Of a stretch of DNA of 44,114 bases, positions 14,479-22,352 are shown piece by piece. The first letter of the stretch is position 1; every line of letters starts with the position of its first letter. A program made the position numbers and the translations under genes. Source of the stretch: Methanocalculus sp. (GTDB lineage Archaea; Halobacteriota; Methanomicrobia; Methanomicrobiales; Methanocorpusculaceae); the NCBI GenBank assembly GCA_013329165.1, contig DUKV01000065.1, positions 1-44,114 of the forward strand, written 5' to 3'. Under the pieces are notes generated by a model, which was not told the origin of the DNA, searched no databases, and worked only from the letters and a program-made list of their open reading frames with translations.

Positions 14479-14724
14479 TCACCTGACAACCAGGTCGTCT
14501 CCAGGCTCCCTTGATATCTCCTCAAGACTCCGAAAGCGGCCGGCCTGGATATCAGCTTCACTCACTTTTATTCCCTCAATCTCCTCCCTGGTGAGGGGCT
14601 CGTCATCATAGATGGAATCAATGAGGCGGCAGATGATTGAATCGCAGGTATCGGCAGGATGATCTTTCAGATCATCAAGTCTCGCTTTTGTCTCCTCCCG
14701 TACCCGGATGGTTCGCATCGCCAT
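14479..14724 (-). CDS. DUF7557-like antitoxin-type protein, orphan
   Basis: About 81 residues from the ATG at 14724: MAMRTIRVREETKARLDDLK is a ribbon-helix-helix-like start, followed by HPADTCDSIICRLIDSIYDD and an acidic C-terminus (SEADIQAGRFRSLEEISREP). A longer frame to 14796 adds residues not typical of the family. TATA-like AGCTATACTT lies about 26 bp before the chosen ATG, which supports a leaderless start. No toxin gene follows; the stop is 11 bp from the convergent stop of dfx. It may act on a toxin elsewhere or be a simple regulator. Confidence 0.65.
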   Translation of the reverse strand: MAMRTIRVREETKARLDDLKDHPADTCDSIICRLIDSIYDDEPLTREEIEGIKVSEADIQAGRFRSLEEISREPGDDLVVR

Positions 14725-14827
14725 ACCATTGATCGGTTCTTCATGGGAAGTATAGCTTACGGGTGGAAGAGAAGAGAGATGACAGGCGACAATCAACTCA
14801 TTCTTTCACTCACTCCCACATAACCCC

Positions 14828-14836
14828 TTTATATTC
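14828..14836 (+). promoter_or_regulatory. TATA box of the bPH-domain gene and ahb cluster
   Basis: TTTATATTC is centred about 24 bp before the ATG at 14856, as in leaderless archaeal genes. All genes from here to 18712 could be read from it, because no gap larger than a few bases occurs. Confidence 0.5.
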
Positions 14837-14855
14837 AGACCACGACTACTCTTTC

Positions 14856-15446
14856 ATGAGCGCACAACCCTATCGGATTGGGGAGAGATTCAATCCCGAT
14901 CCTGCCCTGAAAAAGTACTACTATCTCACCTACGCAATCGTCCTCATCCTCCTTGGGGGTTTCGGCATCAGCATCCTCGCCGTGACACCGGATATCACCG
15001 CACTCATCATCACCATACCGATCGCAGCAGTCCTCCTCTTCATCCTCTACTGGCTGCCGCTCTACTACCGCTCAATCATCTACGAGTTGACACCGACAGA
15101 GATCAGCTGGAGGCGGGGTGTCTGGTTCCGGCAGAATGCGATCGTCCCCTACTCAAGGATCACAAACGTCGATATCCATCAGGGTCCCGTCATGCGGTTC
15201 TTTGGGATCTCCTCTCTGAAGATCCAGACCGCCGGATACTCAGCCCAGCCAAATTCCGAACTCAGTTTAAATGGCATTACCGCCCCCGAAGAGCTCCGCG
15301 AACTGATCATGGGATATGTCAGGTCCGGGCCTGCCATCGCAACAGAATCCGGCGGCGAAACCGCACTGCCACAATCAAAGGATCCCGTCCTCGATGAACT
15401 GCGCCGGATCAGATCAGTCCTCGAAGAGATCGAGAAGAAGCGCTGA
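14856..15446 (+). CDS. bPH2 (DUF304) domain membrane protein
   Basis: 196 residues from the ATG at 14856. Two membrane segments (YYYLTYAIVLILLGGFGISI and ALIITIPIAAVLLFILYWLP) are followed by a bacterial PH-like domain with YELTPTEISWRRGVWF, IVPYSRITNVDIHQGPVMRF and LKIQTAGYS. The C-terminus (DELRRIRSVLEEIEKKR) is a short coiled coil. Proteins of the YdbS/YdbT type are membrane proteins of unclear function. The stop is directly followed by the ATG of ahbD (TGAATG), so the gene may be coupled to heme synthesis or simply share its promoter. Confidence 0.85.
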   Translation: MSAQPYRIGERFNPDPALKKYYYLTYAIVLILLGGFGISILAVTPDITALIITIPIAAVLLFILYWLPLYYRSIIYELTPTEISWRRGVWFRQNAIVPYSRITNVDIHQGPVMRFFGISSLKIQTAGYSAQPNSELSLNGITAPEELRELIMGYVRSGPAIATESGGETALPQSKDPVLDELRRIRSVLEEIEKKR

Positions 15447-16538
15447 ATGTCCATCCCAGATCTTCAGGGGAGAGATCCAGGTCCTCCCCGCCTCATATCA
15501 TGGAACATCACCCTCCGCTGCCCGCTGAAATGTGCCCACTGCTATGTGGATGCACGGGAGAGCGAGCCGGAAGGCGTCCTCTCCACAGCCGGGGCAAAGG
15601 AGGTAATCGATCAGATAGCAGACATTGGCAGTCCGATCCTTGTCCTGAGCGGGGGCGAACCCCTTCTCAGGGAAGATATCTGCGAGATAGCAGCGTACGG
15701 GACAGAGAAAGGGCTCAGAATGGTGATGGGCACCTCTGGGTACTATCTTGACGAAGAGATGGCACTCCGCCTGAAAGAAGCCGGAATAAAGGCAGTTGCA
15801 ATCAGCCTCGACTCGACCGACCCCGCCATCCATGATGAGTTCCGCGGGGTGGAAGGGGCATGGGAGCGGGCGGTGCATGCAATCGATGCCTGCAATGCAG
15901 CAGAAATCCCGGTGCAGATCAATATGACGGTGACGAGGCCGGTGATCGGGGATATCGAATCCGTAATCACCTATAGCAAAAGCAAGGGAGTGAAAGACTA
16001 TCACCTCTTCTTCCCGGTCAGAACCGGCCGGGGCGAAGCGATCAGCCTCAGCACACCGGAAGAGTATGAGGGGATCATCCGCGAGGTCCTGACCAGGTAC
16101 CACGACAGCAAACTGAATATCCGGCCGACCTGTGCCCCCCAGTTCAGGAGGATTGCAGATGACCTCGGGATAGAGAACCCACGGTGGGGGAGGGGATGCC
16201 TTGCCGGGATCACATACTGCCGGATCTATGCAACCGGCGAGGTGACGCCGTGCCCATACCTCACGGTCTCTGCCGGAAACCTGAAAAAGACGTTATTTGC
16301 CGATATATGGTACAGGTCAGAACTCTTTGTAAAACTCCGTGACCTGGACAATATCACGGGAAAATGTGCCCGCTGCACCTATAAGGCCGCCTGTGGAGGA
16401 TGCCGGGCCCGTGCATACCAGAACCTCACGTCTTCACCCCGCTGGTGTGACGGGCTTGCCGCACCGGAAGGCCAGGCAGATGAGATATTCGGAGAGGATC
16501 CCTGGTGTTCCTACCAGCCACGAGAGGTGATATCATAA
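15447..16538 (+). CDS. ahbD: Heme b synthase AhbD (radical SAM)
   Basis: 363 residues. CPLKCAHC near 25-32 is the radical SAM C-x3-C-x2-C motif, with LSGGEPLLREDI near 70 binding the SAM amino group. The C-terminal part carries cysteines for a second Fe-S cluster: CLAGITYC, VTPCPYL, CARCTYKAACGGCRARAY and DPWCSYQP. The CGGCRARAY and DPWC ending distinguishes NirJ2/AhbD from AhbC. AhbD decarboxylates the two propionates of iron-coproporphyrin III to vinyl groups, the last step to heme b. It leads the ahb gene series, overlapping ahbA by about 34 bp if ahbA begins at the GTG. Confidence 0.88.
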   Translation: MSIPDLQGRDPGPPRLISWNITLRCPLKCAHCYVDARESEPEGVLSTAGAKEVIDQIADIGSPILVLSGGEPLLREDICEIAAYGTEKGLRMVMGTSGYYLDEEMALRLKEAGIKAVAISLDSTDPAIHDEFRGVEGAWERAVHAIDACNAAEIPVQINMTVTRPVIGDIESVITYSKSKGVKDYHLFFPVRTGRGEAISLSTPEEYEGIIREVLTRYHDSKLNIRPTCAPQFRRIADDLGIENPRWGRGCLAGITYCRIYATGEVTPCPYLTVSAGNLKKTLFADIWYRSELFVKLRDLDNITGKCARCTYKAACGGCRARAYQNLTSSPRWCDGLAAPEGQADEIFGEDPWCSYQPREVIS

Positions 16539-17035
16539 GAACAGAGAACGAGTTGGATCAGATCGATCTCCTGCTCCTTGATGCCCTGCAGGACGATCTC
16601 CCCCTCATACCCCGCCCCTGGAAGGATATCGGGGATCAGATCGGGGTCAGCGAAGAGGAGTGCCTGCAACGCATCTCCCGCCTGAAAGAATCCGGGATCA
16701 TCAGGACGATCTCACCGATCCTTGAATCCCGGAAATTCGGCCTGAATGCCGGATCACTCATCGCTTTTCAGATCCCGGAAGAGCGGATAGATGAGGTTGC
16801 CGGGATCATCAACAGCTATCCTGAGGTCTCCCACAACTATCGGCGGGATCATCACTATTCCATCTGGTTCACCATCGCCGGAGGAACAGAGGAGGAGATC
16901 GAATTGATCCTATCAGATATTCAGAAGAGAGCCGGCATATCAGATGAGGATATGATCAACCTTCCCACCATCAAATCCTACAAGATCGATGTCAGGTTCA
17001 GGTGCATCCCGGAGGGATCAGATGGACAAGACTGA
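16505..17035 (+). CDS. ahbA: Siroheme decarboxylase subunit AhbA (Lrp/AsnC-like)
   Basis: 176 residues. An N-terminal helix-turn-helix of the Lrp type (ELDQIDLLLLDALQDDLPLI, then ISRLKESGIIRTISPILESR) precedes an RAM-like domain with VSHNYRRDHHYSIWFTIAG. YRRDHHYSIWF is the substrate-binding block of AhbA/B/NirDL-type decarboxylases. With AhbB it removes two acetate carboxyls of siroheme to give 12,18-didecarboxysiroheme. The start is uncertain: the GTG at 16505 has GGAGAGG 7 nt upstream but lies inside ahbD, whereas a TTG at 16553 fits the length of homologues better and lacks a good ribosome binding site. There is no ATG. Confidence 0.88.
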   Translation: MFLPATRGDIIRTENELDQIDLLLLDALQDDLPLIPRPWKDIGDQIGVSEEECLQRISRLKESGIIRTISPILESRKFGLNAGSLIAFQIPEERIDEVAGIINSYPEVSHNYRRDHHYSIWFTIAGGTEEEIELILSDIQKRAGISDEDMINLPTIKSYKIDVRFRCIPEGSDGQD

Positions 17036-17504
17036 TTGGGCAATCCTGAGGGAACTTGAAGAGGGCCTCCCCCTGATGCAGCAGCCATTCGCTGAGATGG
17101 GAGTCCGCCTCGGCATCCCGGAGGAAGAAATCCTCTCCCGCATCCGGAAGATGAAAGATACAGGAATCATCAGGAAGATCCGGGCACGGATCAACCAGCG
17201 GGAGATCGGAATTTCAGCAAACGCACTTGTCGCCTGGAATGTGCCGGAGGGATGGGATGGTTTTTCACGGCTCGCGAATCTTCCCGGAGTATCGCACTGC
17301 TACCTGAGAAAGCCGGTTCCCGGAAAATGGGAGTACTCTCTCTATACCGTTCATCATAACCGTACTCAGGACGAAGTATATTCCATCGTACGCAGGTTTG
17401 CGGGGGAGGAAGAGATCACCGGATACCAGGTGCTCTTCAGTACCGAAGAGTTAAAGCGCGTCCCGGCAGTCCGGATCGATCAGACAGGAGAAGGAACCAG
17501 ATGA
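17022..17504 (+). CDS. ahbB: Siroheme decarboxylase subunit AhbB (Lrp/AsnC-like)
   Basis: 160 residues from the ATG at 17022, which has GGAGGG upstream and overlaps the ahbA stop by 14 bp. It repeats the ahbA layout: helix-turn-helix (MDKTDWAILRELEEGLPLMQ, IRKMKDTGIIRKIRARI) and effector-like domain with VSHCYLRKPVPGKWEYSLYT. The YLR...KWEYSLY block corresponds to the YRR...YSIWF block of AhbA. The two subunits form the siroheme decarboxylase heterodimer. The 3' end overlaps ahbC by 4 bp (ATGA). A DNA-binding regulatory role was once assumed for this family; the heme context argues for the enzyme. Confidence 0.9.
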   Translation: MDKTDWAILRELEEGLPLMQQPFAEMGVRLGIPEEEILSRIRKMKDTGIIRKIRARINQREIGISANALVAWNVPEGWDGFSRLANLPGVSHCYLRKPVPGKWEYSLYTVHHNRTQDEVYSIVRRFAGEEEITGYQVLFSTEELKRVPAVRIDQTGEGTR

Positions 17505-18712
17505 ACAGGATCACACAGTGCCTCCATGGAAAAGGGACAATCAGCGGTATGATGCATCAGAGGAAGAATGGAGGAAACGGATCCCGTGGAGAGTACCTCG
17601 CCTATGCAGCCGATTACCGTCCGGTCATCTTCTGGAACCTCACAAACCGCTGCAACCTGAACTGTATCCACTGTTATAATCGGTCGGGTCCAGGAAACGG
17701 CACACCTAACGAGCTGACAACAGAGGAAGCATCAGCAGTCATCGATGACCTTGCGACAATGGGAGTTCCCCTGATCCTCTTCACCGGCGGCGAGCCGCTC
17801 CTCAGGGAGGATATCTGGATCCTGGCAGATCATGCCCGGAGAAGAGGCATCATGACCGCCCTCTCGACAAACGGCACCCTGATCACACCAGATGTTGCAG
17901 AAGAGATCAAGGCGACCGGGATCGGTTATGCAGGGATATCGCTTGATGGTGCAACTGCAGAGACCCATAACCGGTTCCGCGGAACACCTGATGCATTTGA
18001 ACGAGCCATCGCTGCATTTGCACATTGCAGGGAGGCGGGCGTCAGGTGTGGTGTCCGGGTGACCCTGACAACAGAGAACTATGCCGAACTCCCCGCACTC
18101 ATCGATCTCGCAGAAGAGAACGGGGCATCCCGCTTCTGCCTCTACTGGCTCGTCCCAAGCGGGCGGGGCATAGACACCTACAAACAGCTCCAGCTCTCCG
18201 GCGATGAGGTAAATAATGCGCTCACACTCCTCTACACGCGGGCAAAAGAAACTGACCCGAAGAAGATGGAATTTCTCACCGTCGATTCCCCACAGGATGC
18301 AATCCATCTCCTCGCTGCAATGAAACGGGACAATGCCGATGATATCACCGAGGCAGAAGAGCTTGTCGCATCTCTGAAAGGCGGATGCAGTGCAGGGACA
18401 CGGGTTGCCAATATCGATCAGGAAGGGAATGTCTATCCCTGCCAGTTTGCACAGGCAGACGAGCTCCGGATCGGCTCTGTCAGGGACCAGCCATTCTCCC
18501 GGATCTGGGATACAGCCGATCATCCGATCCTCTCGATCTTCAGGCAAGCATCACCCCCCCTCACCGGACACTGTGGAAATTGCCGATATATCGCCCTCTG
18601 CGGCGGCGGATGCAGGGTCCGGGCGCTCCGGCTCGAAGGCGATATCCATGCAGAAGATCCCTTCTGTTTCCTGAATGGGGATGATAGATCCCTCCATTCA
18701 TCTGATATGTGA
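17501..18712 (+). CDS. ahbC: 12,18-didecarboxysiroheme deacetylase AhbC (radical SAM)
   Basis: 403 residues. CNLNCIHC near 51-58 is the radical SAM motif, with FTGGEPLLREDI near 95 and LSTNGTLI near 119. The C-terminal auxiliary-cluster region has CSAGTRVANIDQEGNVYPCQ, CGNCRYIALCGGGCRVRA and DPFCF. This matches NirJ1/AhbC, which removes two acetate side chains from didecarboxysiroheme to give iron-coproporphyrin III. It completes the set needed from siroheme to heme b together with AhbA, AhbB and AhbD. The ATG overlaps the ahbB stop and has GGAGAAGG upstream. The siroheme-producing genes are not in this window. Confidence 0.88.
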   Translation: MNRITQCLHGKGTISGMMHQRKNGGNGSRGEYLAYAADYRPVIFWNLTNRCNLNCIHCYNRSGPGNGTPNELTTEEASAVIDDLATMGVPLILFTGGEPLLREDIWILADHARRRGIMTALSTNGTLITPDVAEEIKATGIGYAGISLDGATAETHNRFRGTPDAFERAIAAFAHCREAGVRCGVRVTLTTENYAELPALIDLAEENGASRFCLYWLVPSGRGIDTYKQLQLSGDEVNNALTLLYTRAKETDPKKMEFLTVDSPQDAIHLLAAMKRDNADDITEAEELVASLKGGCSAGTRVANIDQEGNVYPCQFAQADELRIGSVRDQPFSRIWDTADHPILSIFRQASPPLTGHCGNCRYIALCGGGCRVRALRLEGDIHAEDPFCFLNGDDRSLHSSDM

Positions 18713-18759
18713 TCAGATGAAAAGAGAGGGGTTTTATTCAACAGGCTCAGATACTCTTC

Positions 18760-19431
18760 ATGGCAGAACGTACATACCCGGGAGTATGTCTTGTGGACGG
18801 TACAGAGACCACAAAGAGGAAAGCAAAGAACGACATTAAAAAATGTCTTACCAAAGAACGGGGCCAGGATCAGGATGCAACATCCTGGCTTGTCCAGTTC
18901 CAGGGTAAATACCGTCCCGGATACTGGATCGTCCTCCTTATCAGAAAGGATGTTACATTGAAGGCAATCGATTCAAAACTGAGATACCTCTGGCTTGAAT
19001 GCTGCGGGCACCTCTCGCAGTTCACCATCTATGGACATACATTCCAGTCAAATCCCGATAGAAACTACGGCGACAATGAAGAGGGTATGAATGTCAGCGT
19101 AGACAGTCTCTTCCGGGTTGGTCTTTCAGGCGAACACCTCTATGATTTTGGCGACTCCACATATCTCACCTTCAAAGTCTTAGATTTCCTACCATTTGCT
19201 CCCAAAGAGAGAAACGGTATCGAACTCGTTGCACAGAACCATCCACCAGATATCCGCTGTTCATCCTGCGGCGCTCCCGCAGACATAATCTGCCTCGAAT
19301 GCTTCTATGAGGGAGATAGTGAAAAAGCATTTCTCTGTGAGGGTTGTCATCAGGAGCATGAATGTGATGAAGATATGACACTGCCTGTTGTCAACTCGCC
19401 ACGGATGGGCCAGTGCGGGTATGAGGGATAG
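18760..19431 (+). CDS. pRiA4b ORF-3-like (PF07929-type) protein with zinc-finger C-terminus
   Basis: 223 residues. The region 65-150 (KDVTLKAIDSKLRYLWLECC, SQFTIYGHTF, VGLSGEHLYDFGDSTYLTFK) fits the fold of plasmid pRiA4b ORF-3-like proteins: a helix in the TL-LH-I position, an edge strand and the diagnostic YDFGD motif. Residues 168-210 form a cysteine-rich module (CSSCGAPADIICLEC, then CEGCHQEH and C) likely to bind zinc. Homologues are often labelled IS1096 passenger TnpR-like, which says little about function. It stands alone between ahbC and the exonuclease gene. Function unknown. Confidence 0.7.
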   Translation: MAERTYPGVCLVDGTETTKRKAKNDIKKCLTKERGQDQDATSWLVQFQGKYRPGYWIVLLIRKDVTLKAIDSKLRYLWLECCGHLSQFTIYGHTFQSNPDRNYGDNEEGMNVSVDSLFRVGLSGEHLYDFGDSTYLTFKVLDFLPFAPKERNGIELVAQNHPPDIRCSSCGAPADIICLECFYEGDSEKAFLCEGCHQEHECDEDMTLPVVNSPRMGQCGYEG

Positions 19432-19533
19432 TATCACAAATAACAAAACATCTCTTTCTCCACAGATACACATAATGCATCTCTATGAACAGTCAGATTG
19501 GCCTGCATCAGATCAGATAAAAACCTCATTAAT

Positions 19534-20226
19534 ATGGCACGACTGAACCCGGAAAAAACCACCATCCTCTTCTTCGACCTTGAGGCATATGTCCCGGAAC
19601 CGCTCCGGATCAGGCCGAGGGTCCCCTCACTTGCCGCAAACCCGCATCTTCCGGGAGTGTATCTGATCGGGGGTGCATTCAGCTGCTGCAACCCGTTTCA
19701 GATCGACTCACCCGAGATACAGGGAGACTGGGTCTGGGAATATGAATCCGAGCGGGATCTCCTGGCAGCAATCTATAGTCTCTTTCAACAAGCGTGGGCG
19801 ACACTGGAAGGGAAAGAGAAGCACGAAGCAGATCTGATCATAGCAGGTGTTGGGATCGGAACCTTTGACATTCCCTTCCTCTACTCGCGTGCACTCATCA
19901 ACAGCATCGCTCCTCCAGAAGACCTCTACGAGACCTTCTGCTGCTGCCGGGTGCTCGACCTCGCATCTGCCGGGATCGGGTACCTGAGGGAGCGCCATCC
20001 GATCCCGCACCCGGTCACCCATACCGATCTCCTGAAGCGGTTCATCGGCGATGAGACAAAAGCTGGTGGCGGTATTGTCTGGGAGATGATGGACTCCGGC
20101 AGGACCAGAGCGATTGAAGAGCGGACCGTCCTTGAGGTGCAGCAGATCATCGCCATCTACCAGGCGATGATCACTCTGAACGGTTCAGCTCCCGCCAGAC
20201 AAAACGGAAACGCTGGATTGCGGTGA
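19534..20226 (+). CDS. Predicted DEDD-type 3'-5' exonuclease (RNase H-like fold)
   Basis: 230 residues from the ATG at 19534 (a TTG at 19498 adds 12 residues). ILFFDLEAY resembles the ExoI motif with D and E. GVGIGTFDIPFLYSRA resembles ExoII with its aspartate, and LDLASAGIGYL plus TDLLKRFIGDE follow the usual order of DnaQ/DNA polymerase B-type exonuclease domains. EERTVLEVQQIIAIYQAM may be the ExoIII helix, although the expected YxxxD is not clear. The 3' end overlaps the convergent phosphatidyltransferase gene by 56 bp. The substrate and partner are unknown. Confidence 0.55.
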   Translation: MARLNPEKTTILFFDLEAYVPEPLRIRPRVPSLAANPHLPGVYLIGGAFSCCNPFQIDSPEIQGDWVWEYESERDLLAAIYSLFQQAWATLEGKEKHEADLIIAGVGIGTFDIPFLYSRALINSIAPPEDLYETFCCCRVLDLASAGIGYLRERHPIPHPVTHTDLLKRFIGDETKAGGGIVWEMMDSGRTRAIEERTVLEVQQIIAIYQAMITLNGSAPARQNGNAGLR

Positions 20227-20776
20227 TATGGCCGAGGAAGCCGAAGAGCAGGAGCATTATTCCAAGGAAGGTCCATGAGAAGAGTCCTGCCGGGAGGAGA
20301 ATATCCGCAATCCCAGCAAGCAGGATCAGCACCAGCCGGTCGGCCCTCCCGAGGAGCCCGCCATAGTACCGGCCCACCCCGACCGCCTGAGCCTGGGTTC
20401 CAAGATATGAGGACATCAATACACCGGTGAGGGCGAAGACGCCGACCTCCCAGGAGGCAAACCCTCCGGCAAAGATCCCGATGATGATGATGATATCGGC
20501 ATACCGGTCCAGCACATGATCCAGGAAATCGCCCTTCACACCGGCAGATCCGGATTCGCGGGCAATTGCACCATCTATAGCATCAAAAAAAGCATTTACG
20601 GCGACGAAGATGACGCCGAGGCCGATCTCGCGGTACCAGAAGGCAGTTCCGGCAACCATTGCCGCGATAAGTGCGAGTACCGTGCAGGTGTTCGGGGTGA
20701 GGCCGAGGCGTATCGAGAGCCGTGCAACCGGGGTGACAATCCCGGTCATCTGAGGGCGGAGTTGGTCCAGGGTCAT
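20171..20776 (-). CDS. CDP-alcohol phosphatidyltransferase (archaetidylinositol-phosphate synthase-like)
   Basis: 201 residues with about six membrane helices. The family signature D-x2-DG-x2-AR-x8-G-x3-D-x3-D is complete: D65, D68, G69, A72, R73, G82, D86 and D90 (DAIDGAIAR, GDFLDHVLD). These residues bind Mg2+ and the CDP-archaeol. In methanogens such enzymes transfer inositol phosphate (or glycerol phosphate) to CDP-archaeol for polar lipid synthesis; the head group cannot be read from the sequence. It is the last gene of the minus-strand series from pyrG, with a 4-bp overlap with the kinase gene upstream. Confidence 0.88.
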   Translation of the reverse strand: MTLDQLRPQMTGIVTPVARLSIRLGLTPNTCTVLALIAAMVAGTAFWYREIGLGVIFVAVNAFFDAIDGAIARESGSAGVKGDFLDHVLDRYADIIIIIGIFAGGFASWEVGVFALTGVLMSSYLGTQAQAVGVGRYYGGLLGRADRLVLILLAGIADILLPAGLFSWTFLGIMLLLFGFLGHITAIQRFRFVWRELNRSE

Positions 20777-21288
20777 GGCATCCGGTTCATGAGATAGAGG
20801 GACCAGTCACAGGTGCCATGTGAGGGGGAGGCATCTCCCGCCCTGACATCCAGAACAAAGTCAGCAACTGTCTCGCTCGTTGTATCTGTCGTCTCGAACT
20901 CATAAATCACTTCTGGATCATGGTTCTCGAGAGCCTCGATGAGGGTGCTGTCAAGCGCTTCTGCAAGGGCATTCTCTTCGGCTTTCTCAGGAGAGTATCC
21001 CCGCAGAATCAGCCGATCGACAAGCACGTCCGGATCGCACCTGAGGATCACCACCTGGTCACAGGGGAGGAGATGGGCAAGATGGCCTTCCACCACGCCA
21101 TCAACCGGCCGGAACTCCTCTGCCCATAGCTCTTCATCGATGATTATCGTATCACGATCGGGATCCCTTCCGAGGATATAGGGGGTGATTGTGTCGTTGA
21201 TGCGGACGACATGAACCCCTCGCTCTTCAAGGATATCCGCAACGGTTGTTTTTCCGGTTCCGGGAACGCCGGTTAAGCCGATCATCAT
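20773..21288 (-). CDS. AK6/Fap7-type adenylate kinase family protein
   Basis: 171 residues. The P-loop GVPGTGKTT is at 7-15. VVEGHLAHLLPCDQVVILRC near 65-84 and RGYSPEKAEENALAEALD near 96-113 are hallmarks of the AK6/Fap7/CinAP branch, which combines adenylate kinase activity with a role in maturation of the small ribosomal subunit. The last 20 residues are not conserved. ATGA overlaps exist with hisC upstream and the phosphatidyltransferase downstream, so all three are translationally coupled. Confidence 0.9.
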   Translation of the reverse strand: MMIGLTGVPGTGKTTVADILEERGVHVVRINDTITPYILGRDPDRDTIIIDEELWAEEFRPVDGVVEGHLAHLLPCDQVVILRCDPDVLVDRLILRGYSPEKAEENALAEALDSTLIEALENHDPEVIYEFETTDTTSETVADFVLDVRAGDASPSHGTCDWSLYLMNRMP

Positions 21289-22352
21289 AGTGACACAATC
21301 GCAGAGAGGAATCGTTCACATTCCCAGTCAGCACCGATCGAGACCCTGATGAAGCTCTCTCCAAGGCCGGGGAAGCTCTCGCATGACCGAACCAGCACAC
21401 CCTTCTTCGCCAGTGCATCCATCGCCTCCCTCCCGGTCAGGGGGTCAAGATCGATCATCACAAAGTTCGCCCCGCCCGGTGCAACCGGATAGGGGATCTC
21501 TTCACTGAAGCGTCTCCGCCACCGTGTAACATGGGCGATGTAGCGATCAGCATAGGCAGGATCCGATAGTGCACCAACGGCGGCAGCCTCAGAGACCGCA
21601 TTCAGTGCAAACGGCGTCTCCGCCCGCAAATAGCAGGGTCTGAACCATTCAGGAACAAACGCATACCCGACCCGGAACCCGGCAAGCCCGTAGACCTTCG
21701 ACATCGTCCTCCCGATGATCAGGTTCTCATACCTGCCCAGTAACGGCAGGTAATCAACATCTGAAAACTCGACATATGCATTGTCGAGGAAGAGGATGCC
21801 GTTGATATTCTCGAGGATGTACGCAATATCCTCAGGCGGGCTCACCGTTCCCGTGGGGTTATTCGGGGAACAGATGAAGGAGAGTTTCGCATCCCATGCA
21901 GCCGCAATGAATGATTGTGGATCGACTGCATAGGAGGCACCCCTCGGCACATATTCGACCATCCCTCCCTGTGCGGTGACGGCAAGACCATAGAAGGAGA
22001 AGGTGGGGGAGGAGACAACCACCGAATCGCCATAGGTGACGAGTGCCCGGACAACCGTTTCGATGACACCATCCATCCCCGCACCGGCGACAACCGGGTA
22101 CGAGCCATAGATCTCCTGTAGTTTTTCGATCAGTTCTTCATGCGTGGTGCCGGGGTAGCGGTTGCAGGAGAGGATGGCCTCTGCTGCTGCTGCCTGTGCC
22201 GCATCAGAAGGAGGGGAGGGATTTTCGTTTGAGGCGAGTCGTGCCACCTCGGAAAATCCGTACTTCGCTGCAATATCCTCTGCTTTTTCAGCAAAGACAT
22301 ATCCCCCGTCCAGAAAGCAGGATCTAACCAAGGACCTCGGTGAGGGCTTCAT
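21285..22352 (-). CDS. hisC: Histidinol-phosphate aminotransferase
   Basis: 355 residues, class I PLP aminotransferase. ARLASNENPSPPSDAA is the substrate-binding start, GAGMDGVIETVVRAL the cofactor phosphate region, SPNNPTGTV the PLP-ring contact region, and TMSKVYGLAGFRVGY holds the PLP lysine at about 216. FIRVSIG carries the arginine that binds the phosphate substrate. It converts imidazole-acetol phosphate to histidinol phosphate in histidine synthesis; hisD lies separately at 35.4 kb. The ATG at 22352 follows CAGGAG by 6-7 nt and is preferred to the one at 22370. It overlaps the end of argD by 29 bp. Confidence 0.92.
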   Translation of the reverse strand: MKPSPRSLVRSCFLDGGYVFAEKAEDIAAKYGFSEVARLASNENPSPPSDAAQAAAAEAILSCNRYPGTTHEELIEKLQEIYGSYPVVAGAGMDGVIETVVRALVTYGDSVVVSSPTFSFYGLAVTAQGGMVEYVPRGASYAVDPQSFIAAAWDAKLSFICSPNNPTGTVSPPEDIAYILENINGILFLDNAYVEFSDVDYLPLLGRYENLIIGRTMSKVYGLAGFRVGYAFVPEWFRPCYLRAETPFALNAVSEAAAVGALSDPAYADRYIAHVTRWRRRFSEEIPYPVAPGGANFVMIDLDPLTGREAMDALAKKGVLVRSCESFPGLGESFIRVSIGADWECERFLSAIVSL

